Shown here in pieces: positions 1 through 7,170 of a DNA stretch of 9,755 nucleotides (positions are counted from its first letter, which is position 1; each line of letters begins with the position of its first letter). This DNA is from Acidimicrobiales bacterium. Its GTDB lineage: Bacteria > Actinomycetota > Acidimicrobiia > Acidimicrobiales > Aldehydirespiratoraceae. The stretch lies in assembly GCA_021604885.1 (NCBI GenBank), contig BQJV01000086.1, positions 1 to 9,755 on the forward strand, read 5' to 3'. Made by a program: the position numbers and the translations under genes. The notes beneath the pieces were generated by a model, which did no database searches, was not told where the DNA came from, and saw only the letters and a program-made list of their open reading frames with translations.

Positions 1-1599
1 GTCGTTCAAGAAGTTGCCCTTGGCGTCGATCGGCGCGTTGGCCTGGGCGACGACGTAGTCCTCTTCCTCGTCGGCGGTCAGGTAGACGATCTCGTCGGTG
101 ACGCGACCCTTCTTGACCACGCGGTAGGGCGTCTCGATGAAGCCGAACGGGTTGACCCGGGCGAACGACGCCAGGCCACCGATCAGACCGATGTTCGGAC
201 CCTCCGGGGTCTCGATCGGACACATACGGCCGTAGTGCGAGAAGTGGACGTCTCGCACCTCGAAGCCGGCACGCTCACGGGACAGACCACCCGGGCCGAG
301 CGCCGAGAGGCGACGACGGTGGGTGAGGCCCGACAGCGGGTTGACCTGATCCATGAACTGCGACAGCTGGGAGGTTCCGAAGAACTCCTTGATCGCGGCG
401 ACCACGGGGCGGATGTTGATCAGGGTCTGCGGGGTGATGGCCTCGACGTCCTGGGTGGTCATGCGCTCGCGCACGACCCGCTCCATACGGCTGAGTCCGA
501 TGCGGACCTGGTTCTGGATCAGCTCGCCGACGCTGCGGATGCGGCGGTTGGCGAAGTGGTCCTGATCGTCGAGGCGGTAACCGGGCTCACCCTTTGCGAG
601 GTTGAGCAGGTAGGTGGTGGCGGCGAGCATCTCGGCCTGCGCCAGTACCGACTGGTCCTCGTCGGGACGCTCGAGGTCGAGCTTGAACTGCTTCTGTAGG
701 AAGTCGAGTTCGGGACCGAGCTTGCGGTTGAGCTTGTAGCGACCGACCCGGCTGAGGTCGTAGCGACGAGGCTCGAAGAACGCGTTGCGGAAGTAGGCAC
801 GAGCCGACTCCACGGTGGGCGGCTCGCCCGGACGGGCCCGCTTGTAGATCTCGAGGAGCGCCTCTTCCTGGGTGGGGGCGATCTCCTTGTCCTTCTCCCA
901 CTGACCTTCGAGGAAGTCGAAGTAGGCGACGAACTTGTCGAGGAAGCCCGGCTCGTTCTCCTCGTCGTAGCCGAGGGCACGCAGGAGGGTGAACAGCGAG
1001 ATGCGACGCTTGCGGGCGACGCGGGCGCCGGCGGTGACGTCCTTGCCCGGCTTCTGCTCGACGTCGAACTCGATCCACTCACCGCGGTAGGGGTGGACGG
1101 TGCCGGTGACGAGCTGGTGCTTGCTCAGGTTACGGAGACGGAACCGCTCACCCGGCTGGAAGATGACGCCCGGCGAACGCACGAGCTGGGACACGACGAC
1201 ACGCTCGGTGCCGTTGATGATGAAGGTGCCCTTGTCGGTCATCATGGGGAAGTCACCCATGAAGACTGTCTGCTCCTTGATCTCGCCGGTGTTGGCGTTC
1301 ATGAAGCGAGCGCGCACGAAGATCGGCGCGCTGTAGGTCATGTCCTTTTCCTTGCATTCCTCCACCGTGAACTTCGGCGGGGGACGCAGGTCCTCGTCGT
1401 CGGGATCGAACTCCAGCTCGAGCTGAAGCGTCTCGGTGAAGTCCTTGATCGGGCTGATGTCTCGGAAGGTCTGAGCCAGACCCTCGTCGAGCAACCACTT
1501 GAAGGACTCACGCTGGACAGCGATGAGGTCGGGAAGTTCGAGAACCTCGGGGAGGTTTCCGAACGAATAGCGTTCGCGATGAGCGGCGCGTGTAGTCAC
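1..1599 (-). CDS. rpoB: RNA polymerase beta subunit, N-terminal 533 residues (3' end beyond window)
   Basis: This is the beta subunit of DNA-dependent RNA polymerase, which forms much of the catalytic cleft and the rifampicin pocket. The reading frame is open from a GTG at 1599 to the window edge. The start is chosen because TTGGAG at 1605-1610 lies 5 nt upstream and the product opens with a normal beta N-terminus (SFGNLPEVLELPDLIAVQRE). Recognisable landmarks in order are DKGTFIINGTERVVVSQLVR, MRPGEPPT-like RARPGEPPT, YDLSRVGRYKLNRKLG, NRRIRSVGELIQNQ, the rifampicin region (about residues 408-434, 298-378) and CPIETPEGPNIGLIGGLASF. The last visible residues are GNFLND. Compared with a full beta subunit of roughly 1,150-1,350 residues, a little under half is present. 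The neighbour upstream is not rplL but an unrelated membrane protein. rpoB has its own promoters. No frameshift was seen. Confidence 0.98.
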   Translation of the reverse strand, partial: MTTRAAHRERYSFGNLPEVLELPDLIAVQRESFKWLLDEGLAQTFRDISPIKDFTETLQLELEFDPDDEDLRPPPKFTVEECKEKDMTYSAPIFVRARFMNANTGEIKEQTVFMGDFPMMTDKGTFIINGTERVVVSQLVRSPGVIFQPGERFRLRNLSKHQLVTGTVHPYRGEWIEFDVEQKPGKDVTAGARVARKRRISLFTLLRALGYDEENEPGFLDKFVAYFDFLEGQWEKDKEIAPTQEEALLEIYKRARPGEPPTVESARAYFRNAFFEPRRYDLSRVGRYKLNRKLGPELDFLQKQFKLDLERPDEDQSVLAQAEMLAATTYLLNLAKGEPGYRLDDQDHFANRRIRSVGELIQNQVRIGLSRMERVVRERMTTQDVEAITPQTLINIRPVVAAIKEFFGTSQLSQFMDQVNPLSGLTHRRRLSALGPGGLSRERAGFEVRDVHFSHYGRMCPIETPEGPNIGLIGGLASFARVNPFGFIETPYRVVKKGRVTDEIVYLTADEEEDYVVAQANAPIDAKGNFLND

Positions 1600-1707
1600 C
1601 TTGGCTCCAAAATTGGCCGTGGAAGAGGACGACAACTGGCCGTCCGGGCGCGGAGAACCGATATCCAGGGATTCGGCACAGGCGCGAGGACGACCACGTT
1701 GCCTTGC

Positions 1708-1736
1708 ACGCTAGTGGTTCCGCGCTACTCCAGCAA
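1708..1736 (-). promoter_or_regulatory. Candidate proximal rpoB promoter (P2)
   Basis: On the minus strand TTGCTG (1731-1736) and TAGCGT (1708-1713) are separated by exactly 17 nt, which fits an actinobacterial housekeeping promoter with a TAnnnT -10 box. Transcription would start near 1701 and give a leader of about 100 nt before the rpoB GTG. The -35 is only a moderate match to TTGACA. Inferred from sequence only. Confidence 0.45.
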
Positions 1737-1756
1737 CTCTCGGGCAACCAGAAGCG

Positions 1757-1779
1757 GCACCGGCCTGTTCGGGCGGTGC
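1757..1779 (-). other. Small hairpin in the rpoB leader
   Basis: A perfect 6-bp inverted repeat (gcaccg at 1757-1762 and cggtgc at 1774-1779) encloses 11 nt, with two further GC pairs possible inside after a mismatch. It lies between the two candidate promoters, so it would be present only in transcripts from the distal one. No U-run follows it on the minus strand, so it is not a standard terminator. In such GC-rich DNA a hairpin of this size can occur by chance. Confidence 0.25.
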
Positions 1780-1818
1780 ACGATCCGGGCCGGTCGAGCC
1801 GGGCGGATTTGTCCGCGA

Positions 1819-1847
1819 ACGGTAAAGGACCGCGGCCGCGAGGTCAA
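1819..1847 (-). promoter_or_regulatory. Strong distal rpoB promoter (P1)
   Basis: On the minus strand TTGACC (1842-1847) and TACCGT (1819-1824) stand 17 nt apart. The -35 matches five of six consensus bases and the -10 has the TAnnnT form typical of the main sigma factor in high-GC actinobacteria. Transcription would start near 1812, giving a leader of about 210 nt. It starts some 50 bp after the stop codon of the upstream gene, so rpoB does not depend on read-through. The same TACCGT -10 occurs in the ATPase promoter at 3236-3241. Confidence 0.6.
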
Positions 1848-1896
1848 GGAACCCCGGCCGGACGTAACCCGACTGTGATCTGGTCTCGGCCCGGTT

Positions 1897-3171
1897 TCAG
1901 GCGTCAACAAGCGAAATCGGTGCCGCCACCACCGCCGGGAACGGGCCGGCGAGGACGACCAGCCAACACCGCCCGGCGCAGGCGAGCGGACGATTGCCGA
2001 TCCAGGTGCGCGTCACGACCGGATCCGGAGCCGGAACCGTCATCCGGAAATCGCCCGTGGACGCGATGACCGGCGTGCGCACGATTCGGGGCGTCCCGCA
2101 GGAGGCAGGAATCTCGTCCAGATCGGTCGGCAGCGTCTCACACAGCACCCAGGCCGCAGCTGTCGACCGCTCCGGCGTCAGAACCGGGAACGCCGAGCCC
2201 GTCACCGTGATGAGTTCGCCCGGCCGCACGGATTCCGGCTCGACGGCCACCGTCGGTGGAACGGATGCGGGTGGCACGACATCGAATCGGTGCGCTCCCT
2301 CCCCGGCGTCGCCCTCGACGCGCACGACGCACGGCTCGGCGGCGCAATGCACGCGACGCCACGCCTCGGGCGCTCCCGCCAGCCGCACGGCCATCTCACG
2401 CGGCAGTGCGAGATCCAGGGTCGCCGTGCCGGTCTCGTCGGTGCGACCGCGGCCAACCTGCGGGCACTGGAGCGCGGACTCCGGGCACGCCCGCACGACG
2501 AAGTCGGCGTGCGCCGCGCCGTCGACGCGCACCGTCACCCGGCCCCGCGTCTGCGACGACAGCGCCACGGACGCCTCACCCATCGACTCGGTGCCCGCGG
2601 CGCCGACATCGACGAACGGCGCGTCCTCGCTCAGCTCGAAGACGACCGAGCGGACATCGGTGATCACCCGCAGCGAGCAGCCGCCGGCGCGACAGTCGTG
2701 CGCGAAGCCCCCCGGCGAGACGAACACTCCGGGTAGCTCGATCTCGGCGGTGTAGGTGTCGTCCACCTGACGGATGCTGCGGGTCCAGATCGGCGCACAG
2801 CCGGCCGGATCGGCATCGCAGATCTCGAGCGCGACCCATGGCGCGGCGCCGCCCTCGGAGGTTGTCGCGGAGATGATCACGGACTCGCCGTCGAGCGTCG
2901 ATGCGGACACGGTCAGATCACCGGCGGACTCGCCCAGGGCGACCGGCTCGTCGAGAGGGGCCGGATCGCCCTGCTCCGGCTCGTCCGCGGCGCCCGGCTC
3001 ATCCCCGGTGAACACCGATCCGAGCAGCCAGGACACCGCGGCGAATGCCAGCGCCACCACGATGCCGACGCCGATAAGCGGGCCCGCGCCCGTGCCACCG
3101 TCGGCCGAGTCGTCGACCTCCTGGTCGAGGATCTCGATCGGCGTCTCACCGACGCTCTCGTCCTCAGTCAC
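1897..3171 (-). CDS. Membrane-anchored protein with three neocarzinostatin-like disulfide modules
   Basis: The 424-residue protein is of unknown function. An acidic N-terminus (1-30) is followed by one hydrophobic segment (about 31-55, GPLIGVGIVVALAFAAVSWL), then an Asp/Glu/Pro-rich linker (57-80) and about 340 residues rich in beta-type sequence. Three successive modules (about 84-180, 195-300, 305-424) each carry one wide and one narrow cysteine pair: C118/C125 with C160/C165, C229/C236 with C276/C281, C344/C358 with C398/C402. Neocarzinostatin apoprotein has the same order of pairs (C-x9-C then C-x4-C). The third module opens with VEPESVRPGELITVTGSAFP, like the Ig-type first strands of that family. 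Paired cysteines imply the C-terminal part is outside the cell. The GTG start at 3171 is supported by GAGG 7 nt upstream. Chromophore binding is not implied. A generic Ig-fold surface protein is the main alternative. Module assignment is my inference. Confidence 0.75.
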   Translation of the reverse strand: MTEDESVGETPIEILDQEVDDSADGGTGAGPLIGVGIVVALAFAAVSWLLGSVFTGDEPGAADEPEQGDPAPLDEPVALGESAGDLTVSASTLDGESVIISATTSEGGAAPWVALEICDADPAGCAPIWTRSIRQVDDTYTAEIELPGVFVSPGGFAHDCRAGGCSLRVITDVRSVVFELSEDAPFVDVGAAGTESMGEASVALSSQTRGRVTVRVDGAAHADFVVRACPESALQCPQVGRGRTDETGTATLDLALPREMAVRLAGAPEAWRRVHCAAEPCVVRVEGDAGEGAHRFDVVPPASVPPTVAVEPESVRPGELITVTGSAFPVLTPERSTAAAWVLCETLPTDLDEIPASCGTPRIVRTPVIASTGDFRMTVPAPDPVVTRTWIGNRPLACAGRCWLVVLAGPFPAVVAAPISLVDA

Positions 3172-3212
3172 GCGGTCGCCTCATCCGGCACTCCTCGTCC
3201 GGCGCCGGTCTG

Positions 3213-3241
3213 TGGACCGCGACGCCGCCACGCACTACCGT
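3213..3241 (+). promoter_or_regulatory. Promoter of the ABC ATPase gene
   Basis: TGGACC (3213-3218) and TACCGT (3236-3241) are 17 nt apart on the plus strand. The -10 is identical to that of the strong rpoB promoter. The LacI-type operator at 3239-3252 overlaps its last bases, so a bound repressor would block polymerase. The start would fall near 3248, giving a short leader of about 35 nt with the strong ribosome site AAGGAGG (3267-3273). Confidence 0.5.
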
Positions 3242-3265
3242 AAGCGCTTACAGCACTGTCGTCAC
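3237..3265 (-). promoter_or_regulatory. Possible divergent promoter for the neocarzinostatin-like gene
   Basis: Read on the minus strand, GTGACG (3260-3265) and TACGGT (3237-3242) are 17 nt apart. They straddle the operator palindrome at 3239-3252, which would lie in the spacer and -10. If real, both divergent genes would be controlled from one operator. The -35 is a moderate match, and the fit arises partly from the symmetry of the operator, so this is tentative. Confidence 0.3.
3239..3252. promoter_or_regulatory. LacI-family operator O1 (ATPase side)
   Basis: A perfect 12-bp palindrome, GTAAGCGCTTAC (3240-3251), lies in the divergent intergenic region. It has the central CG and the flanking AA/TT typical of operators bound by LacI/GalR/CcpA-type regulators. 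The identical 12 bases recur at 8661-8672 in front of the binding-protein gene. It overlaps the -10 box of the ATPase promoter, so binding would repress. The likely ligand is the LacI-type protein encoded at 8707-9744. Confidence 0.8.
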
Positions 3266-3282
3266 CAAGGAGGGGGATCCAC

Positions 3283-4491
3283 GTGGCCGAGGTGAAGCTC
3301 GAGGGCATCGAAAAGCAGTATCCGAACGGGTTCAAGGCGGTCACCGACCTCAACCTCGACATCGTCGAGGGCGAGTTCCTCGTGATGGTCGGTCCGTCCG
3401 GCTGCGGCAAGTCCACGACCCTCCGGATGATTGCCGGGCTCGAGGAGATCAGCTCCGGCAAGCTCTCCATCGGCGACCAGGTGGTCAACGACCTCGACCC
3501 GCGCGACCGCGACATCGCGATGGTGTTCCAGAACTACGCGCTCTATCCCCACATGACTGTTCGGGAGAACATCGGCTTCGCCCTGAAGCTCGCCCGTCGC
3601 CCTGCCTCCGAGATCGTCGAGCGGGTCAACGACGCGGCTCGCGTCCTCGAGCTCGGCGAGCTGATGGACCGCAAGCCCGGCGAACTCTCCGGCGGCCAGC
3701 GCCAACGCGTGGCCATGGGCCGCGCCATCGTGCGCCGGCCCAAGGTGTTCCTCCTCGACGAGCCGCTGTCCAACCTCGACGCGAAGCTCCGCGTGCAGAT
3801 GCGAGCCGAGATCACCGACCTTCAGCGCGAGGTCGGGGTGACCACCTTCTACGTCACCCACGATCAAGTCGAGGCGATGACCATGGCCGACCGCGTCGCC
3901 GTGATCAACCGCGGCATCCTCCAGCAGGTTGCGCCACCCCAGACCCTCTACGACGACCCGGACAACCTCTTCGTCGCAGCGTTCATCGGCTCCCCGTCGA
4001 TGAACCTGATGGAGGGTGTGCTCTCACGCGACGGCGACGACTTCGCCGTACAACTCGGCAGCCACCGTCTCACCGTGCCCCGCGAAGCAGTGGCCGCCCG
4101 GCCGGCGCTCGAGGGGCACCTCGACCGCACGATCGTCGTCGGCATCCGCCCGAAGGAGATCGAGGACGCGGCCATGGTCACCGAGCATCCCGCCGGCGCC
4201 CGTATGACCGTGCGGATCGAGAACGTCGAGGCGCTCGGGTTCGAGAGCATCGTCCACTTCGAGATGGATGCCGTCCCGGTCATCTCCGAGGACGCCCTCG
4301 ATCTTCCCGAGGACATGGAGTCCACGACCCTCGGTGGTTTCGACGACGTGCGTCGCGATCACCCCACCCGAGCGGCTGCGCGCTTCAGTGCGCTGAGCCG
4401 GGTGACGAAGGGCGACACCGTGGAGGCCGCGGTCAACACGCAGCGACTCCACTACTTCGACCTCGACTCCGGGCTCGCCATCCGCGACTGA
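3283..4491 (+). CDS. aglK: Carbohydrate ABC transporter ATPase, MalK/UgpC/AglK type
   Basis: The 402-residue cytoplasmic ATPase powers sugar import by a CUT1 transporter. It has Walker A GPSGCGKST (37-45), Q-loop Q83, signature LSGGQ (135-139), Walker B VFLLDE (155-160), D-loop SNLD (163-166) and switch histidine H193. A C-terminal OB/TOBE regulatory domain (about 236-402) follows. The GTG start at 3283 has AAGGAGG 9 nt upstream. The gene stands alone on the plus strand and converges on the permease genes, but it carries the same operator as the binding-protein operon, so it is most likely their ATPase. Such ATPases are often shared between several sugar importers, so it may serve others too. 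Residues about 330-373 form an unusually long, acidic stretch inside the C-terminal domain. The assignment to AglK rather than MsmX/UgpC rests on context. Confidence 0.92.
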   Translation: MAEVKLEGIEKQYPNGFKAVTDLNLDIVEGEFLVMVGPSGCGKSTTLRMIAGLEEISSGKLSIGDQVVNDLDPRDRDIAMVFQNYALYPHMTVRENIGFALKLARRPASEIVERVNDAARVLELGELMDRKPGELSGGQRQRVAMGRAIVRRPKVFLLDEPLSNLDAKLRVQMRAEITDLQREVGVTTFYVTHDQVEAMTMADRVAVINRGILQQVAPPQTLYDDPDNLFVAAFIGSPSMNLMEGVLSRDGDDFAVQLGSHRLTVPREAVAARPALEGHLDRTIVVGIRPKEIEDAAMVTEHPAGARMTVRIENVEALGFESIVHFEMDAVPVISEDALDLPEDMESTTLGGFDDVRRDHPTRAAARFSALSRVTKGDTVEAAVNTQRLHYFDLDSGLAIRD

Positions 4492-4512
4492 CCCGTCGGG
4501 TCGAAGTCGGGT

Positions 4513-5475
4513 TCAGCCCTTCACGGAGCCGGCGAGAAGGCCGCGCACGAAGTGCTTCTGCAGCGCGAAGAACACGACGAGCGGCAGGACCATGATCACG
4601 AAGGCCGCCGGGAAGAGCAGCTGGAAGTCGTCGCCGAACTGGCCGACCATGTTCACGAGGGTGACCGTGAGCGGCTCGTTGTCCCGCAGGAAGATGGAGG
4701 CGACGAGGAAGTCGTTCCACGCCCAGAGGAACTGGAACACCGCGAACGCAGCGAGCGCCGGACGCGAGAGCGGGAGGGCGAGCCGCCAGAAGATCGTGAA
4801 GTGATTGGCACCGTCGATGCGCGCCGCCTCGAAGATGTCCTTCGGCAGCTGGCTCATGTAGTTGTGCAACAGGAAGATCGCCAGAGGAAGACCGAATGCG
4901 ATGTGGGTGAGCCACACCGCGGCCGGCGTGTTGGCGAGTCCGAGGTCGGGGAACAGCACGAAGGTCTGCGATCCGAAGGTGAGGTGAGCGCCGTTGTTGA
5001 AGAGCTGCAGCAACGGGATGAAGGTCATCTGGTTCGGCAGGGCGAGCATCGAGACCGTCGCGACGAACAGCCAGTTGCGGCCCCGGAAGTCGATCCAGGC
5101 GAACCCGTAGGCCGCGATCGCCGCGATCGCAATCGGGATGATCGTGGCCGGGATCACGATCGCGAGTGAGTTGAGCGTCGCACCGGGGATGGTCTCGACG
5201 CCGGCGCGCTCCTCGAAGAGCTCGGTGTAGTTCTCGAAGGTGAAGTCGCTCCAGTTCGTCGGGCTGAGCGCCGTCCACCAGCCGCTCGTGTTGATCGCGC
5301 CCACCTCGCGGAACGAGGACACGAACAGGCCGAACGTGGGGACGGTCCAGAGGATCACGATGCCCCACAGGACCCACGCCGGCAGATTGCTGAACGCGCT
5401 CTTGAGGCGCTTGCCGACGGGTTGGCTCATCGTGGCGAGCGCCTCGTGTTCCGGCGTGGGAGATGAGTCGGCCAT
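4513..5475 (-). CDS. aglG: Alpha-glucoside-type ABC transporter permease (MalG/AglG family)
   Basis: The 320-residue inner-membrane subunit pairs with the AglF-like protein to form the sugar pore. Hydrophobic segments lie at about 33-53, 102-124, 136-156, 183-203, 237-260 and 286-304, matching the six-helix MalG layout. The EAA coupling loop that contacts the ATPase reads EAARIDGANHFTIFWRLALP (216-235). The C-terminus LQKHFVRGLLAGSVKG is characteristic of MalG/AglG proteins, as is the FQFLWAWNDFLVA stretch (247-259). Its ATG at 5475 shares one base with the TGA of the preceding permease (TGATG), so the two are translationally coupled. It is the last gene of the minus-strand operon, ending 21 bp from the stop codon of the convergent ATPase gene. 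The product is full length, with no anomaly seen. Confidence 0.93.
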   Translation of the reverse strand: MADSSPTPEHEALATMSQPVGKRLKSAFSNLPAWVLWGIVILWTVPTFGLFVSSFREVGAINTSGWWTALSPTNWSDFTFENYTELFEERAGVETIPGATLNSLAIVIPATIIPIAIAAIAAYGFAWIDFRGRNWLFVATVSMLALPNQMTFIPLLQLFNNGAHLTFGSQTFVLFPDLGLANTPAAVWLTHIAFGLPLAIFLLHNYMSQLPKDIFEAARIDGANHFTIFWRLALPLSRPALAAFAVFQFLWAWNDFLVASIFLRDNEPLTVTLVNMVGQFGDDFQLLFPAAFVIMVLPLVVFFALQKHFVRGLLAGSVKG

Positions 5476-7115
5476 CAGCGCAGATCCCTCTGTGTGCGGC
5501 GGATGTTGTAGATCATCACGGGCAACGTGAGCACGAAGATCAACACGGCGAACGCGCTCGAGAGCGCGAAGTTGCCGTCACGAAGCTGGTTGAACATCGC
5601 ATTCGCCAACACGTCGGTGCGGTTGGCGCCGTTGGTCGTCGCCTTCACGAGGTCGAAGACCTTCATGACGATGATGATGAGCGTGGTGAGCACCACGAGG
5701 ATCGTGGCGGTGATCTGCGGCACGATGACCCGCCAGAACACCTGGACCTCCTTGGCCCCGTCGACCCGGGCTGCCTCGAGCAACTCGTCGGGCACCGACT
5801 TGATCGCGGCGGAGAGCACGACCATCGCGAAGCCGGTCTGGATCCAGATCATGATCACCATGATCGAGACGTTGTTCCACGGGATCGCCGACGAGTTGAT
5901 GAAGAACCCACGCGCCTCGAAACCGAGGCCCTGGATGATGGCGTTGAGCACACCGATCTGCGTGTCGCCGGGCTGCACGTTGTACATGTAGTCCCAGATG
6001 ACGGCGGCACCGACCATCGAGATCGCCATCGGCATGAAGATCATCGTCTTCGCGTACTTCTCGGACTTCACCCGGTCGGCGAGCATCGCGAGGAGCAGGC
6101 CCAGCACCGTGGAGAGGCCGGCCACCGTGACGACCCACCAGAGGTTGTTCCAGATGAGCGCCTGCATCGTGGACAACGCGGCGAAGAGAAGCAGGATGAT
6201 GCCGAAGACGATCGTCAGCGACGAGATCGGGCTGCTCCAGTCGAGCTCCGTGGTCTCCTCGGCGACGGCGTCGGGACGGACCTTGAAGTAGAGCCAGACC
6301 AGGATGAGCAGCGCCGCGGTGATGACGACCACGGCGAGGGTGACCCGACTCGAGACCAGCACTGTCAGCGCGTCGTAGACCGAGGATCGGTTCGGGTCGC
6401 GGGCGACGGCTTCCGCGAACCCGATGACGGCGAGTCCGGCGACGAGCACCACGCCACCACCGAGCAGACGCATCACGAGCGTGGCGCTGCCGGACTGTGA
6501 GGTGCCGTGGAACCGTTGGGTGCTCGCCCACGCCGCGATGACGGCGAAGACGATCGCGAACAGGCCGACGATGAAGAGCCGGCTGGTGAAGATGTCGCCG
6601 AACCCCTCCATCGTCCAGAGGTCGTCGTCGCTGAAAATGCGGTCGTACTGGGCGAGCGTGTAGTCGCCGTCGCCCCGCTTGCCGTCGCGGAACGAGACGA
6701 GAATCGTGCGCAGGGAGGGGACGACGAGGCCGAAGGTGACGAACAGCACCGCAGGGCCGACGAACCCGATCGGCCGCAGGCGACCCTCCCAGTGGGTTCG
6801 CGACTCCAGATTCGGCGTGACGGCCTTTCCGAAGAGGTAGCCGAGCACACCGAAGACGATCGGACCGACGAGCAGAGTGGTGAAGGCCCCCTCCGGCGCG
6901 TCCCAGATCAGCAGATCGATGGACGGCGTCCGGAGAATGTCGTTGTGTTGCAGGATCGCGCCGGCGAGGATGCCGAACACGGCGGCGAAGCCCGAGGTCA
7001 GGATCGGCCAGCGGGGCCGAGCCTGGTCGACGAGGCGGTTGAATCCGATGAAGAGTCCGGCTGCCGCACCAAGTCCGACCGCCACACTGACGATCGTGCT
7101 GATCAACTTGCCCAT
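5475..7115 (-). CDS. aglF: Alpha-glucoside-type ABC transporter permease (MalF/AglF family), enlarged
   Basis: The 546-residue inner-membrane protein is the MalF-side pore subunit. The C-terminal part (about 320-546) is a normal permease core. It carries the EAA loop ELLEAARVDGAKEVQVFWRV (444-463) and FMPMAISMVGAAVIWDYMY (360-378). Ahead of it are hydrophobic stretches at about 4-25, 36-55, 77-97, 115-140, 180-198, 211-235, 255-277 and 297-318. The usual family start is recognisable at 115-165 (VPSLRTILVSFRDG, then YTLAQYDRIFSDDDLW). Thus about 110 N-terminal residues are extra, and about 130-150 residues with several membrane spans separate this start from the core. Typical AglF-type proteins are near 300-340 residues. 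The frame is open throughout. The ATG at 7115 follows a G-rich stretch serving as a weak ribosome site. It lies 111 nt after the binding-protein gene, with a strong hairpin in the gap. Confidence 0.9.
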   Translation of the reverse strand: MGKLISTIVSVAVGLGAAAGLFIGFNRLVDQARPRWPILTSGFAAVFGILAGAILQHNDILRTPSIDLLIWDAPEGAFTTLLVGPIVFGVLGYLFGKAVTPNLESRTHWEGRLRPIGFVGPAVLFVTFGLVVPSLRTILVSFRDGKRGDGDYTLAQYDRIFSDDDLWTMEGFGDIFTSRLFIVGLFAIVFAVIAAWASTQRFHGTSQSGSATLVMRLLGGGVVLVAGLAVIGFAEAVARDPNRSSVYDALTVLVSSRVTLAVVVITAALLILVWLYFKVRPDAVAEETTELDWSSPISSLTIVFGIILLLFAALSTMQALIWNNLWWVVTVAGLSTVLGLLLAMLADRVKSEKYAKTMIFMPMAISMVGAAVIWDYMYNVQPGDTQIGVLNAIIQGLGFEARGFFINSSAIPWNNVSIMVIMIWIQTGFAMVVLSAAIKSVPDELLEAARVDGAKEVQVFWRVIVPQITATILVVLTTLIIIVMKVFDLVKATTNGANRTDVLANAMFNQLRDGNFALSSAFAVLIFVLTLPVMIYNIRRTQRDLR

Positions 7116-7170
7116 GGACCCCCCTGCCCGCTCGTTCTCTGATTCCTTCGCTGAAACCTAGCGTTTTCCG

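Noticed and set aside
1857..1896. Possible terminator for the neocarzinostatin-like gene just after its stop
   Set aside because: Only imperfect GC-rich pairing with a long loop and no U-tract could be found.
1508..1910. Minus-strand open frames in and around the rpoB leader (61 and 79 codons)
   Set aside because: Arg/Pro-rich composition typical of non-coding high-GC frames; they overlap the rpoB start or the upstream gene's end and the promoters, and match nothing I recognise.
4490..4502. Short inverted repeat gaccc-gtc-gggtc at the ATPase stop codon, in the 21-bp convergent gap
   Set aside because: Only 5 bp with a 3-nt loop and no U-tract on either strand; too weak to call a bidirectional terminator.
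5463..6500. Long plus-strand open frame (345 codons) opposite the AglF-like gene
   Set aside because: Composition is dominated by His, Asp, Arg and Glu, as expected for the antisense of a hydrophobic high-GC gene; the minus frame has clear permease motifs.
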